DNA from: Amoebophrya sp. A120
Taxonomy: Eukaryota; Sar; Dinophyceae; Syndiniales; Amoebophryaceae
NCBI GenBank assembly: GCA_905178155.1
Contig: CAJINV010000019.1
Location: 564,475 to 628,474, forward strand
Direction: 5' to 3'
Length of the DNA stretch: 64,000 nt
Made by a program: the position numbers and the translations under genes. Below the pieces are notes generated by a model that was given only the letters and a program-made list of their open reading frames with translations, was not told where the DNA came from and did no database searches. Shown piece after piece: positions 33,901 through 43,333 of the stretch (positions are counted from its first letter, which is position 1; every line of letters begins with the position of its first letter).

Positions 33901-35146
33901 TACGGTAGCGGCGGACAGGGTCGTGGCTCGCAATTCGACGGAATCAACCCCCCGCCGCAACCCCGGCCAGTGCACATGGTATAAATATAGTTTTGGTACG
34001 ACAAGATTATGGCGGGAGCAAAACAATATTTTTGAAAACAAGAAAATTTTGACCAAAGGGTAAAAATGCATATTACGATGGGATTACCTAGTTACATTTT
34101 TATGATATGCATAGCTAGGCACCATGTTAAAGTAGCTAGCTAAGGAAGGTCCGGGGCCGGCGTTTCGACATCGTCTTCCACGAGCTGCTGCTCCACGGCT
34201 GTGCAGGCACAGCCGTAACCGACCGGGCCGCCCTTCCTCCGTGCTGATGCCGCTCCACCGGACCTTCCTTAGCTAGCTAGCTTAATCACATAGTTAATTG
34301 GCGCCTTTTATAGATGGTTTTCAAGTATGCTAGATGCAAAATCCTAAATACCCATCGATTAAAATTTTATTGTTTTCAAAAATATTGTTTTGCTCCCGCC
34401 ATAAAGATCAAGGTCAAGAACAGCTCGGTGTCTTTGTCATGCTAGTTTCTGCTTTGAGTATTAACGTTTGTGATGTGTAAAATGCAAACAGAAAAACAAT
34501 TTCTCACTCAGGGTCCGAACACCGGGTCAATGGGCTACTATCAAATGTAAAAATGTCTGGGTCTGGAACGATGCAACTTGTCCTGCTAAGACTGAAGCAT
34601 GCAAAAATCTGTGTTGCATGATTACCAAATGTCGTCCAGTTTTGACCATGTCGGGAGGGAGTTTCTCATGCGGGATAGGCATGAGAGAGATCGCGCAGTG
34701 TCTGTCATGCTAGGTCCTGCATTCCAGACCTCTTGGGTCATGGAAAAGCTGCAAGACAAATCGCGCACTTTTCCAGACCCAGATACTTTTGCATTTGATA
34801 GCTACAACCGGGGACCGATTGACTACCGGCACGGGGGTATCCTGAGTAAAAACGTCCCCACCCCATAGTCAAGTTGTGAACTCTGCAATACAAATCTAGG
34901 AGTTTTGGAAGCCATGCATGACAAGTTCGTCTTTGTAGTGTAGTGCAGGCTAGGAAGGACAGTCGCATGACAAACTCATCTCCTCATCCTGTTTACAGGA
35001 TTACAAATGCCAAAACACGATTGGAAATGCCTCTGATGTAGATGCGCATTACAAATGTTCCTGTCATTGCAAATCTGCATGACAACTCTGGGGTGGGGAC
35101 GTTCTTGCTCAGGATAGGGGGGCCAGCGTTTCCGTCGATGAACTGA
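21955..35146 (+). CDS. Very large low-complexity protein with Asn/Gly/Met-rich tail
   Basis: Model of 22 exons, 2487 residues, all phases consistent: 21955-22032, 22293-22425, 22694-22781, 22960-23107, 23248-23312, 23626-24069, 24385-24414, 24685-24742, 24910-24976, 25303-25466, 25618-25748, 25939-28469, 28754-28873, 29331-30102, 30432-30907, 31228-31549, 31814-31872, 32130-33668, 33824-33978, 34512-34538, 34806-34837, 35122-35146. Fourteen junctions are IEs, seven are GT-AG. The first 1180 or so residues are disordered, rich in Ser/Thr/Glu/Gln. A folded-looking segment encoded at about 28080-28873 (VEVSDLPARLEESMMEELLQ ... FCFVRWKINNVVEPNPHCPN) may be RNA-binding, but I do not recognise it. 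The last 1100 residues are Asn/Gly/Met repeats (NNMGGGG, MMGGGN) of the kind seen in prion-like and RNA-granule proteins. Role unknown; RNP-granule function is inference. The early exons (before 23.2 kb) are the least certain. Confidence 0.72.
22033..22287. mobile_element. Introner-like element, family G
   Basis: 255 bp. Flanking repeat TTTTT at 22028-22032 and 22288-22292. Joins EISRFF to SNQLSD. Confidence 0.86.
22426..22688. mobile_element. Introner-like element, family A, degraded
   Basis: 263 bp. Right end has substitutions (CAGACCCCGACAC, GCAGTTCATA). Flanking repeat only 3/5: GACTT (22421-22425), GTCCT (22689-22693). Joins ASSTTS to QSDQVV. Probably an old insertion. Confidence 0.8.
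22782..22959 (+). other. GT-AG intron, possible alternative exon inside
   Basis: GTAAGTTC to CATCTTAG, phase 2. Within it, about 22820-22876 could encode VAWFCYKELKYVPRTRVDFK and is flanked by AG and GT, but including it throws the next exon out of frame. Confidence 0.6.
23313..23620. mobile_element. Introner-like element, family F
   Basis: 308 bp; second family F copy. Flanking repeat GGCGA at 23308-23312 and 23621-23625. Joins LHEGE to QMFTEE. Confidence 0.9.
24070..24379. mobile_element. Introner-like element, family C
   Basis: 310 bp. Family C ends are TATTACAATGAAAAATGCCC (then CCACCC) and the reverse complement. Flanking repeat CTGTT at 24065-24069 and 24380-24384. Interior runs opposite to the copies at 41160 and 48091. 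Joins PRELF to RTPITT. Confidence 0.9.
24415..24679. mobile_element. Family A element with 3 extra bases at the right
   Basis: 265 bp. Right end is TTTGATA followed by CAA before the second CGGGG (24680-24684); the first is 24410-24414. Frame is kept only if CAA leaves with the intron: GRG joins FLDVGG. Confidence 0.85.
24977..25297. mobile_element. Introner-like element, family D
   Basis: 321 bp. Family D ends are TATCAAAAGGAAAAATCCCC (then CCTCCCC); left end here TATTGCAAGG. Flanking repeat TTTGT at 24972-24976 and 25298-25302. Joins FLMSSPLS to SNAPES. Confidence 0.89.
25749..25933. mobile_element. Degraded introner-like element (family J)
   Basis: 185 bp. Left TAAAAAATTTGTATCCCAGA and right end are loosely inverted (shared AAAAAAGC.GGCA.GGC core). 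Flanks ACGGA (25744-25748) and CCGGA (25934-25938), 4/5. Joins DCDITD to HVDINM. Confidence 0.7.
28470..28748. mobile_element. Introner-like element, family B, reverse
   Basis: 279 bp. Flanking repeat GACGA at 28465-28469 and 28749-28753. Interior order is the reverse complement of the 46183 copy. Joins FMESTK to GQSEFC. Confidence 0.9.
28874..29330 (+). other. GT-AG intron linking folded and Asn/Gly/Met-rich parts
   Basis: GTATGAAA to CAAAACAG, phase 1. Without splicing the frame ends at TGA two codons later; with it YAVAM joins NGPVLYNKYG in the frame of the repeat-rich exons. This is the key join for treating 21955-35146 as one gene. Confidence 0.72.
30103..30426. mobile_element. Element with a family C left end and family D body
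   Basis: 324 bp. Left terminus TATTACAATGAAAAATGCCC is C type; interior and right end (TTTTTCCCTTTGATA) are D type. Flanks AACAT (30098-30102) and CACAT (30427-30431). Joins GGSNM to GGGGGG. Confidence 0.88.
30908..31222. mobile_element. Introner-like element, family B, forward
   Basis: 315 bp. Flanking repeat CGACA at 30903-30907 and 31223-31227. Joins GRNDN to NKRNAS. Confidence 0.9.
31550..31808. mobile_element. Introner-like element, family A
   Basis: 259 bp, left end TATGAAATGCAAATATGATG. Flanking repeat TCGAA at 31545-31549 and 31809-31813. Joins SRSN to SMSCGP. Confidence 0.9.
31873..32124. mobile_element. Introner-like element, family A
   Basis: 252 bp. Flanking repeat AAGCA at 31868-31872 and 32125-32129. 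Joins AGGSN to SGSGCE; 59 nt of exon lie between it and the previous element. Confidence 0.9.
33979..34511 (+). other. GT-AG intron holding a family H element
   Basis: GTATAAAT to CACTCAG. Joins PRPVHM to GPNTGSMGY in phase 0. Without it the frame stops at TAA immediately after VHMV. Confidence 0.7.
34008..34403. mobile_element. Family H element with nested GC-rich palindrome
   Basis: 396 bp. Ends TATGGCGGGAGCAAAACAAT and reverse complement. Flanking repeat AAGAT at 34003-34007 and 34404-34408. In the middle a second inverted repeat (GCTAGCTAAGGAAGGTCCGG and its complement) encloses a GC-rich core of about 100 bp. Confidence 0.88.
34539..34800. mobile_element. Introner-like element, family A
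   Basis: 262 bp. Flanking repeat GCTAC at 34534-34538 and 34801-34805. Joins SMGY to NRGPID. Confidence 0.9.
34838..35116. mobile_element. Introner-like element, family B, forward
   Basis: 279 bp. Flanking repeat GGGGG at 34833-34837 and 35117-35121. Joins YRHGG to PAFPSMN and the stop; the 5' neighbour element is 37 bp away. Confidence 0.88.
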
Positions 35147-36390
35147 TTTTGATCTTTCTTTGCGATGAACGACAGACATCGGGGGCAGGCCTGCGCCCTT
35201 GTTCTTTTACACTTCTGTGGATGAGCGTTGTATCCCCAAGAGTACTACTATGTTGATTTCTACCTTGCGATTGCGAACCCGAAGATGCGTGGACGACGAG
35301 GACCGGCGACACAAGTTTGAATTAGAGTAGCACACTGTGCGGCAAGAATAAGAAAGTCAGTACTCAAGCATGAGAATAAAGCACTGCAAACAGATTTGAT
35401 TTGTTTCGAGAACTGATAGAAAGAAAATAGAAGAACTTCTGCGTCGGGTGATGAACTTTTTATGTAGGTGTAATATGTCCACCAAGTACTCTTTGCACTT
35501 GGAGTTGGCAGACTTTTTGTGTTGCGAAAATCTCCCCTGGTGCCATGCCAAAAAATTTCTTTAGAAATTCTTCTTTTACTCGATATGAAAGCTGTTTGAC
35601 CCATGTTTTTTGACCCTTCATTGTTGTCTTCCTCCTCAACACTTTTTTCTTCTGCAAAAAAATTAGTTTTTACACCGCAAAAAGATAAAGCTAGAGAAGT
35701 ACTTACACCTCGGAAGTCTTCAGCTCTTTCTTCACACAGCACCATGCGGTAGCTGCTAGTTTTATCTCTCGAGAAGAGACCAGCCAGATGAAAGGGCAGC
35801 CTCTAAGTACCCAGCCGCGAAGACACATTCACGAGAATACGGACCAGTAGAGAATACAGATACATCGTACTTGGATACTGATGAAGAAAGGCGACCGAAC
35901 GAGCTTTATTTGCGGCAGCAACTGTTGTGTATTACGTCAACGTCGCAGCTCTGTTTTGAAACCTCCGTGCGAGTGGATTCAGGCTGGTAGATGCGAAAGA
36001 TCACAGCAAAACTAGGAGGCCAAATCATCCGGACTTGCGGTGAGGTCCGAAAGAATTGCCATCCGTTGTCTAATTTTATCATCACCGCCCGTGGCGGTGC
36101 GGTCTTTGGTTGCTACCGCTGAATCGAAAGAAGCAACTCCACGTACGACCAGGCAGTTCGTTGATTGAAGCTTTTCCGAGGGCGGTGCTAGTTCGTGGAA
36201 GTGAGGCACTGCGGCAAGACAATGACACAGAGGTCGAGGGAGTTTCTCAAATTCTAACGAGTGCTGTACTCACTTTCGTTTATCAGTCTATCAGGAGCTA
36301 CGTCCACGTGGGAGGTGAGTGAGTGCGTTTTTTCTGTTCAGAGAGAACGTTGTTGCACTTTTTCCGCACGTGCGAAAGGCTGGGGCTTTT
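35147..36390. other. Intergenic, no gene confirmed
   Basis: Mostly T/A-rich. A short open stretch at about 35230-35317 would encode YPQEYYYVDFYLAIANPKMR and a few more residues before a TGA and may be a stray exon, but I find no frame-preserving join to it. Confidence 0.4.
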
Positions 36391-38150
36391 CTATTCTCCT
36401 GCAAAGACGCCCACCTCCTCAGGTGCTTGGCAAATGGCCCGGCAGCGGCAACTTGGCCCGCCGCCTTTTGCGGCCCCCGTCCGCGCACCTGCCAGGCTCA
36501 TGCATGTGATTGGTGAATGGGCGGCGCCGCTGGCGTTCGGCGCGCCGCGGGCGGGCGCGAGCCCTTGGAGCGTGATTTCGGATTTCGCCCCGACGAATAC
36601 CGGGCCCGAACCCGAAGTCGCCGCGCCGTCCCGCGACCGCCCTCCGCCCGCCCCTCCCGGCCGCGCACCCCGAAGCCGACCGAGACGAAGAAGCTGGGCC
36701 GGTCGCGTTTGCCCGAGACGAGCGCGGCGGCCCTTCGTTTGGCCAGCGCCCGCGCCAAGTGCGGGCGCGCCGCGCGACCTGCTAGTGTTTGCGCAACGGA
36801 CGGGCGCGCCCACGTCCCCCGCCGTGTCGCCGGCGCTCCGGGCCCTTGCGCCCCTCCACGTATGAGGGAGGGCGCGTCGGCCCCTCCGCATTACTTACCC
36901 ACGACTCCCGCTTGCCGACTGCGCGTGTATGGCTGGGCAGCCGTTGTGCGCCTGGCGCCGAGCGATCGCGCCGCGGCGTAGGCCCATTTGTGGCGCACAC
37001 CGTGCGGCCCCCCGTTGACCCGTTTGTGGCGCACCGCCCGGCACATGCATTGTTTGGCAGAAGTGCATATATGTGGCACCTACGTATGGCGCAGCAGTCC
37101 GTCTCCTAATTGTGGTTTTTTGGTTCGGCTACGTGGCGGCCGTTCATCGTCCTGCTGCGTTTCTTTTGGAAAAAGTTGTTCCAAGGCAAAGCTGCTGGGC
37201 TGCGAGTGATTTGTTGAGAGGAGCGCGCTGAGAGATGAGAGCAATTTCTCACGAGCTTCACTGGCGTTTCCATCTTCTGTTGGATTTCTGGAGCGGCCGA
37301 CGTTGGGATGATCCAGTAATTTCAAAAGAACAACCACGTCAATGCGCGCTGTAGGTGTGTTGTGAAAAAGAGAGCGCCTGGCTTCTGGTTCGGCGGCCCG
37401 GCTGTGTTTGGGTTCTTTGGCGCGGCTATCAAGACGGGCTTCCGCACCTCGGGGCATGGACAGCTGGAAGGCCCGCCGGCCCGAGCTTACGCTTCCTTGC
37501 AGCGCTTTACTCAGGGCGCATGGCCAGGGAGCCGGTAGAGTTCGATCGCGAGTGCCCCGGGGTCGGGCAGAGCATGCCGCACCGGTGTCCCGCTTTACAT
37601 TTCCAGCGGGGCGCGTGGTCGAAGGCGTGTCGGTGTGGCCTGGCACAGTGTTGCTGCTGTACCGGCGGCGGCCTTGGAAGCAAGGCCGCCCATCCCGGAC
37701 ACGTTCGCACACACCGCCCGCCATCATTCACGGCGAACAAAAGGCGGAGGAACCAAGCCCAACACGCTCGCCGAAGAATTTGAGCGATGGCCGCCCGGTT
37801 GGCCGCTGGCTGCCTGTGCCCGCCGCTACGCACCTGGGGGGTTGGTCGCCTCGATGCGACGGGGCTAGTCGCCGGCGGTCGCGCGGCCGCTTCCTCGCTT
37901 TGCAGCATGCCGGGGCGGCGCACTTCGATTCGGGCGGGAGCTTATTTTGGCCAGCCACGGACCCCCGTGATCCATTTTTTTGCGGTAGGGGCCTTACATA
38001 TAGCGTTGCGGGTGTGCGTGCTGGCATTTCTGTGCCAGTCTGTCATCTGGCGCGCGAAACAGTGCCGCCGGTCCGTTCTTGTGCCCTGGCTGTGTGTGGC
38101 AGGCGTTCTAGCCCCGTGCTGACGGCATCGCTGCCGTTGTTGGAACGTAC
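36391..38150. other. GC-rich island, no convincing gene
   Basis: Composition turns abruptly GC-rich and returns to normal near 38150. Long open frames overlap on both strands, as expected from GC content, and none has a recognisable motif. Short repeats such as TTTGTGGCGCAC occur at about 36988 and 37022. It could be foreign or host-derived DNA, or a non-coding island. Confidence 0.5.
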
Positions 38151-38530
38151 TTGAAAAAAGAGCTTTCTCAGTGTGTATCTTTCATGGTTCAGTTCGGTTT
38201 TTGTTCCTGTCCTGGTTGTTCACACACATCGACGCGAAGGTTGTTGGAGGTCGTTGCTATGTAACAAAGCGTCCATATCAAATATTGATCAAGGGCTCCT
38301 TTGCGAGTAAGGCCAGAAAAGGACGACATGCCCAAGCACCGCTACTTCTGACGATGATAGTGAGAGGTTCAAGACTGCAATGGTGGTGATAAGTGATTCT
38401 CCGTGTTTGCTAAGTGCTAAGTACTCATTTTTCTCACACTGACACAAGAAGTGAAGCACAGGCGACTCTTGGATCATACATAGTTTGTTCTTCATCCAGA
38501 TAAAACTCCACCAGCAATAACACCATCCCG

Positions 38531-40319
38531 ATGCCGGTTTCCTCTCGTTGGCCGATTGTGCAGACCGACTGGTTTGAAAAAGTTTTCGGTTTTCCCGAGC
38601 CCCGGTCATGGGACGAAACAATCGAGAAGTTCGACTACGATCCGGAGAAGCAGGGGGTTTTGCGAACTGCAGCTGCTCAGAAAGGAGGAACAAACGAGGC
38701 TCGGGAGTTCCACGTCGGTTATTTTACCCGCCCGTCCCTCGGCGAGCTGCGAAGGAGAAACGAAGAAAACATGCAGGCCCATCACCCGGGAAAGTCACCT
38801 GATGAAGACGTCGAGGACAATGCGGCGCCGGCGGACAAAGTACAACCTCCGAAAAGTTGTATCAGTTCAGCTTCTCTATCAACCTTCCAGATTCTCACCC
38901 GGCAGGATGTGCAGGCGCTGCACAATTTGGACAAGCACGGAAACCACTTTGCGACGTTTCAGGTGGCGTCACAGTTCAACTGCTTGGAGCAGGTTGACAT
39001 GGGGATGTACCCGGAACTAGGTGTAACCCGGTGGGCCATGGATAAAACCCAGGGACCAGCGTGTTCTTTGTGTACCGCACCGGCGGTGGTTGTGAGAAAT
39101 TACTTCACGGGGCAGAGCCGGGAGAAGCAAATTGACAACTTGGAAGATCTGACGCGATTTGTGGAGCAGGCTGCGAAAAACGGCAGTGGCACACGAGGTC
39201 GTGGAGGCGACAAAGCATCTTTATTCATCCCTCCGGCTATTAACCAATACCCGAGCAGCGAACATGGCACGACTTCGAGCTGCGAGGGAGAGCAGAGGGA
39301 ACGCTCAGCATCGGGTGAGCAGGAACAGGCAGGTGAAAATGAAGGCGCCCGTGGACGAAAACAAGGCAGCCAGGTAGAAAAGAACGATGATCACGACATC
39401 AATTCTCAATACTCGCAGAGCGAAAATAATAGCGTCAGCAAAAGCTACACCCCGATTTCCAGCGTCTTTTCCGCTTCGAAAGTCAGTGCCTCGAAAAACA
39501 GCAACAGAAGTTCTTCACCAGAATCCAAGAAGGCGGCAAGGCCATCAGCAGCGGACGATAAAGACCTAGAACACAAGTTCTGGCGCGTTATTGCAGGCTA
39601 CACGAAGGCGGAATCAAAAGGCTTATGCGCCGTCCCGTGGGACAAAGTGGATCGGGAGCTGTGCAAGGAAAAGCTGAGGATCGGCGTGCACGCAGACACG
39701 CAGGTGACGGCGTGTGGTGACTTTGGGTTGACGGAATACAAAAGCAACGACAGCGAGGGTAGTAAAAAGGGGAATCACCTCGTGACCCACTGCCTCTCGT
39801 CCGCCTGCGCGATTTCCTACAACAGCTCGCGCACCACGAAGTCAGATTGGGAAGTACTCGCGCGGATCGTCCTGGAAGCCAGTTACGAGGCGTGTTTTTA
39901 CGCGGCTTTGGAAACGATGAAAAGGCATGACGGGGAACTTGGGTCGAAAAAGTTGTTCCTAACGCTGCTTGGCGGAGGGGTGTTTGGAAATTCCAGCTCT
40001 TGGATCTACGAGGCGATTTTGCTTTCCTGTATGCAATGGAGAAGATTTTTTCTATACACCACCACGCTATTAAGATCTCTGCGCTATATCATGATGGAGC
40101 CGTCCTGCGTTTTTCCACATAGAACAGCATGACAAAGTTAGTGTTTCCGAGCTGCAGCTAGAGTTTCTCATGCGTGTTGTGTACTGGAAGAGGCTTTTAC
40201 AGTGCACATTTGTGAAGAAGTTCAAGAACTGCGGGCTGGAAGTGGTTTTGGTTAGTTTCGCGCCGATGGACGATGGACTGAAGAAGTTTGAGCAGCAAGC
40301 GCAGAAGATTTTGCACTAG
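38531..40319 (+). CDS. Conserved uncharacterised protein
   Basis: Exons 38531-40027 and 40209-40319 give 535 residues. The layout looks like a family I recall from bacteria and protists without an assigned function: opening IVQTDWFEKVFGFPEP, then FHVGYFTRPSLGELR, FQVASQFNCLEQVD, GVTRWAMDKTQGPACSLCTA and a C-terminal LFLTLLGGGVFGNSSSWI followed, after the intron, by LEVVLVSFAPMDD. The Gly-rich turn before a hydrophobic strand recalls macro-like folds, but that is only a guess. A Ser/Glu/Gln-rich insert (about residues 230-340) separates the two conserved halves. The intron, 40028-40208, has no GT-AG pair that keeps the frame; I placed it by frame and by weak inverted ends. Confidence 0.72.
40028..40208. 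other. Non-canonical intron, possibly a decayed element
   Basis: Starts TGTATGCAATGGAG and ends CAGTGCACA, weakly inverted. Flanks TTTCC and TTTGT agree at 3/5. The frame needs AILLS joined to FVKKFKNC. Confidence 0.5.
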
Positions 40320-41154
40320 AATCAGTAGAGCCTTTGCTGTTTCGGATGAAGATGAAGAATTTTGCTAGTAACGTTGTCGACGAAGAACAAATTCTAATCA
40401 AGTAGCATCGGACGTCGAGTAATTTGCAACCCATTCTTGCTGTAGCACCTTGCTGTGATGTGTCCCACCCGTGCACGTGGTGTTCACCTGGAAGTAGTGA
40501 ACCTCGCCATCAAGAAAGTTCTCCCAGTACTACAATTAGTACGTGGGATATCTTGTTCGCAAGAAGAACTACGTGGCCATGAAAGTGGTATAGCAAAACG
40601 AGATCAACAACATACAGAACAAGTTCAACTGGGTGGAGAAGTTCTAGCAGCAGTAAAAAGTGATTGTCCTCGTACCTGCTCCTACTATTTCGCTACTGCC
40701 GTTATTTCAGCAGCAGCCGCAGCAACATCTCTGTCGAAGCAAGATCCGCGGGCAAGAGAACAGATCACGATTTTGAAGATGAGTTCAACTTTCCTCGTTT
40801 TCCTTTTTCAAGAAGAATCTAGAAGGCGTGGCGGCCTTTTACTCTTTTCCTTTTTCATCTGGGTCGTACGTATCACAATCAGGACGAGATGATGTATTTT
40901 TGAGGAAAAGGAATACTACTTACAAGAACAGTGACCACAGTTTCCCGGGCGACCTTATTTACACCGAAGACAGTGCGGAAGATCCCTAGCCCACACGACT
41001 TCTACTTTGTGCGACGCCTCTAGCTTCTTGACGTTTTTTTACTGTTAGAATTTTTACCACCTCCAATTCGACGGACGTACCAGAGGAACAATAGCAAGCA
41101 GAAAATGACGCCCCGCCGTTCGTTCGTCTTGCTAAGGCCACTGAATAGGTGAAA
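40320..41154. other. Intergenic, no gene seen
   Basis: An open frame at about 40458-40892 has no recognisable motif and looks like chance. The last part is probably the 5' untranslated region of the Sec22 gene. Confidence 0.45.
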
Positions 41155-41159
41155 TAACC

Positions 41160-41465
41160 TATTACAATGAAAAATGCCCCCACCCCCGAACTTGAAAGCA
41201 TTTGTATTGCAAATCTTTCCAAATGAAACATTCGCCCTCTTGCGTGTATCAGCATCACAGATTTCCGATCGTGAATAGCAAAAATTTGTATTGCAAAAGA
41301 TCCCAGCAAGAGCGGTGCTTGTCATGCAAGCGATGCGAAACACGACTAGAATCTGCATCAGAAAGATTCTTACTCCTTTCATGCATGACAAAAAGCTTTC
41401 ATTTGGAAACTTCGCATCACAAATTGTTGCAATTTCAGGGGTGGGGGGCATTTTTCACTGTGATA
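41160..41465. mobile_element. Family C element in the Sec22 5' untranslated region
   Basis: 306 bp. Flanking repeat TAACC at 41155-41159 and 41466-41470. It ends 27 bp before the ATG, so it is not in coding sequence. Same orientation as the 48091 copy. Confidence 0.9.
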
Positions 41466-41492
41466 TAACCCACGAAACCTAACTGAGTCCTC

Positions 41493-42585
41493 ATGGACTT
41501 GGTTTTTATCTCCCGCGCAGCCGACGGGCTGGTGCTGGTCGAGACATGGGAGTCATCATCGATGACCCAAGCTTCACAGTATTGAAGAGTCGTTTTGAAG
41601 ATTTTTGGCATGCCGTTTTGTATGCATAGTGACCAAATAAATCCGGTCTATTTTCTGTTGTTGTATGTATCGCATGACACATAAGAAGCCACATTGTAAC
41701 TTTATCAGGTTGAAGCAGCAAGCGAAGGCGTTGATGAAAAAGGTCGCTCACGGGCCAGACCGATGTACCGTCGACGTTCTCGGTGGCTACCAGTTTCACT
41801 ACAGAATAGACGACGGCGTCTGCATCATGGTGCTGAGCGGGGCGGTATTGAACTTTTTTTCGACCAAAAAGCGCGGTTTTGATTCTGATTATGCATGACA
41901 ATGTCAGGCACAGGCAGATATAAAATTTGTATTGCAAGAGCAAGAAATGAAACAGAAACTATCATCACTCTCAGGACTATCCGAAGAAGCTCGCGTTTGC
42001 ATTCCTCGAGGAAATATATCGTTTGTTTCTGGAAGAGTTGAAGCGCGAATTCGGCACCGGTGCAGTGGATTACCGCAGTAGAATCGAGTGCATAGACAAA
42101 CCTTACTACTTCATAAAGTTCGAGAGGATAATTCAGAAAAAGCAGCGCGAGTTCCGGGACCCGAAATCCAATTCGAGTTTGCAGAAGCTCAGCGAGAGTT
42201 TGGTGGAGGTATAGTAGAAATTTTTGGTATTCTCATTCTCTGACGGTGACGAAGACTATGACTAATGTCATGCATATTTATGAAACAGCATGTGTACTAC
42301 CCTGTGCACCAGGTGTGCGTGCTAAGTAGATCTAAAAAAATGCAACACTTCATCCACCAACTTCTTCAGGTTCAATCCGTGATGCGGCGCAACCTCGACG
42401 ACTTGATAGAAAAGGGCACGAAACTTGAGGAGGTTGGCGCCAAGGCCTCCTCGCTGCGTGACCACTCGAAAAATTTCAAGGACAACGCAAAAATGCTCTC
42501 CCTGCAGGCACTTTTCCGGCAGTATGCGGTGCTGGGCGGCATTGTGTTTTTCATACTTTTCATCATATGGTGGAAGCTGATTTAG
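41493..42585 (+). CDS. SEC22: Sec22-type R-SNARE, ER-Golgi trafficking
   Basis: Exons 41493-41578, 41709-41844, 41975-42208 and 42370-42585 give 223 residues, close to the usual 215 or so. All three introns are GT-AG. The N-terminal longin domain is clear (FISRAADGLVLVETW, then QLKQQAKALMKKV, FHYRIDDGVCIMVL, YPKKLAFAFLEEIYRLF and YYFIKFERIIQKKQREF). The SNARE helix (VQSVMRRNLDDLIEKGTKLE ... LRDHSKNFKDNAKML) carries Arg at the expected zero-layer position (MRRNLDDL is the upstream part), followed by a C-terminal membrane anchor (VLGGIVFFILFIIWW). Sec22 mediates fusion of vesicles moving between ER and Golgi. It is the only multi-exon gene here with no IE in its coding sequence, though one lies just upstream. 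Confidence 0.93.
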
Positions 42586-43333
42586 CCCCTACCCAAAGCA
42601 TTCAATCCCAAAATCTCAATCATAGCGACATAGTAGAAAACTTACTACCCAAGAATTAATATTTCGCGACAACCAACAGCAAAGAAACCGAGTTTTTGAA
42701 AAAATGTAAATCAAAAGAAAAGAGACACGCAACTACATGATACGATCCAAGGACGCGGAGGTGATGCCGCAAGAGGAAGAGTCCCGGTTTTGTTGCAAGT
42801 GGCGCGAACGATTTCTTTGCGACAACAATGTAGGAGGTGGGTTGCTCTTCATGTGGTGCGGGCTTTGATCTTGGACCTTGTCGAAAGGCGGCCGATATAG
42901 TCAGTTTCGGTTGCGTTTACGTTTTCTACTTCTTTCGGTGCTTTTCGTCCGGGTAGGTGGCATAGAGCAGGCACATTAGAACCATTTGAGACATACGTGA
43001 GCGCGGGCAGAAATAGAGCGGAGGGTGGTTCTGATCATTTTTCCTTCCAGTAGCTGCGTGGAACCGAGATGAATCGCCATTTAACTACAATACAAGATCT
43101 TCGTTCGTGAAATCAAACACGTCGGTTGACGATCCGTGGTGGGTGCTACTTAGACATAACTTGTTTAGTTTTGCAGCGTAGAACGAGGCACCGGAGGGAA
43201 CAAATCCCTGCAGCGGGTTCCGTGCTGCATACAGCTTTTCTGTTCCTCTCTTTAGCACGGACTGGGTCGTACGTCAATTTGTAGCTGCGTATGAAATTAT
43301 ACAGCTTCTTGTTGCATCAAATCCACAAAGCAG
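42586..43333. other. Intergenic, no gene seen
   Basis: Includes Sec22 3' flank and the leader of the transporter gene. No recognised RNA gene or element ends. Confidence 0.5.

Noticed and set aside
22430-34800. Regularly recurring short repeats that might suggest a CRISPR array
   Set aside because: Repeats are paired inverted ends 150-320 bp apart inside eukaryotic genes, not direct repeats with uniform spacers.
35230-35317. Possible extra exon encoding YPQEYYYVDFYLAIANPKMR
   Set aside because: No AG/GT arrangement or element join connects it in frame to the preceding gene, which already ends at 35146.
36323-38154. Several open frames of 150-250 codons in the GC-rich island
   Set aside because: They overlap on both strands and in several frames, as expected from few AT-rich stop codons, and none has a recognisable motif.
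40458-40892. Open frame between two genes
   Set aside because: No motif, odd composition, and the Sec22 leader probably covers part of it.
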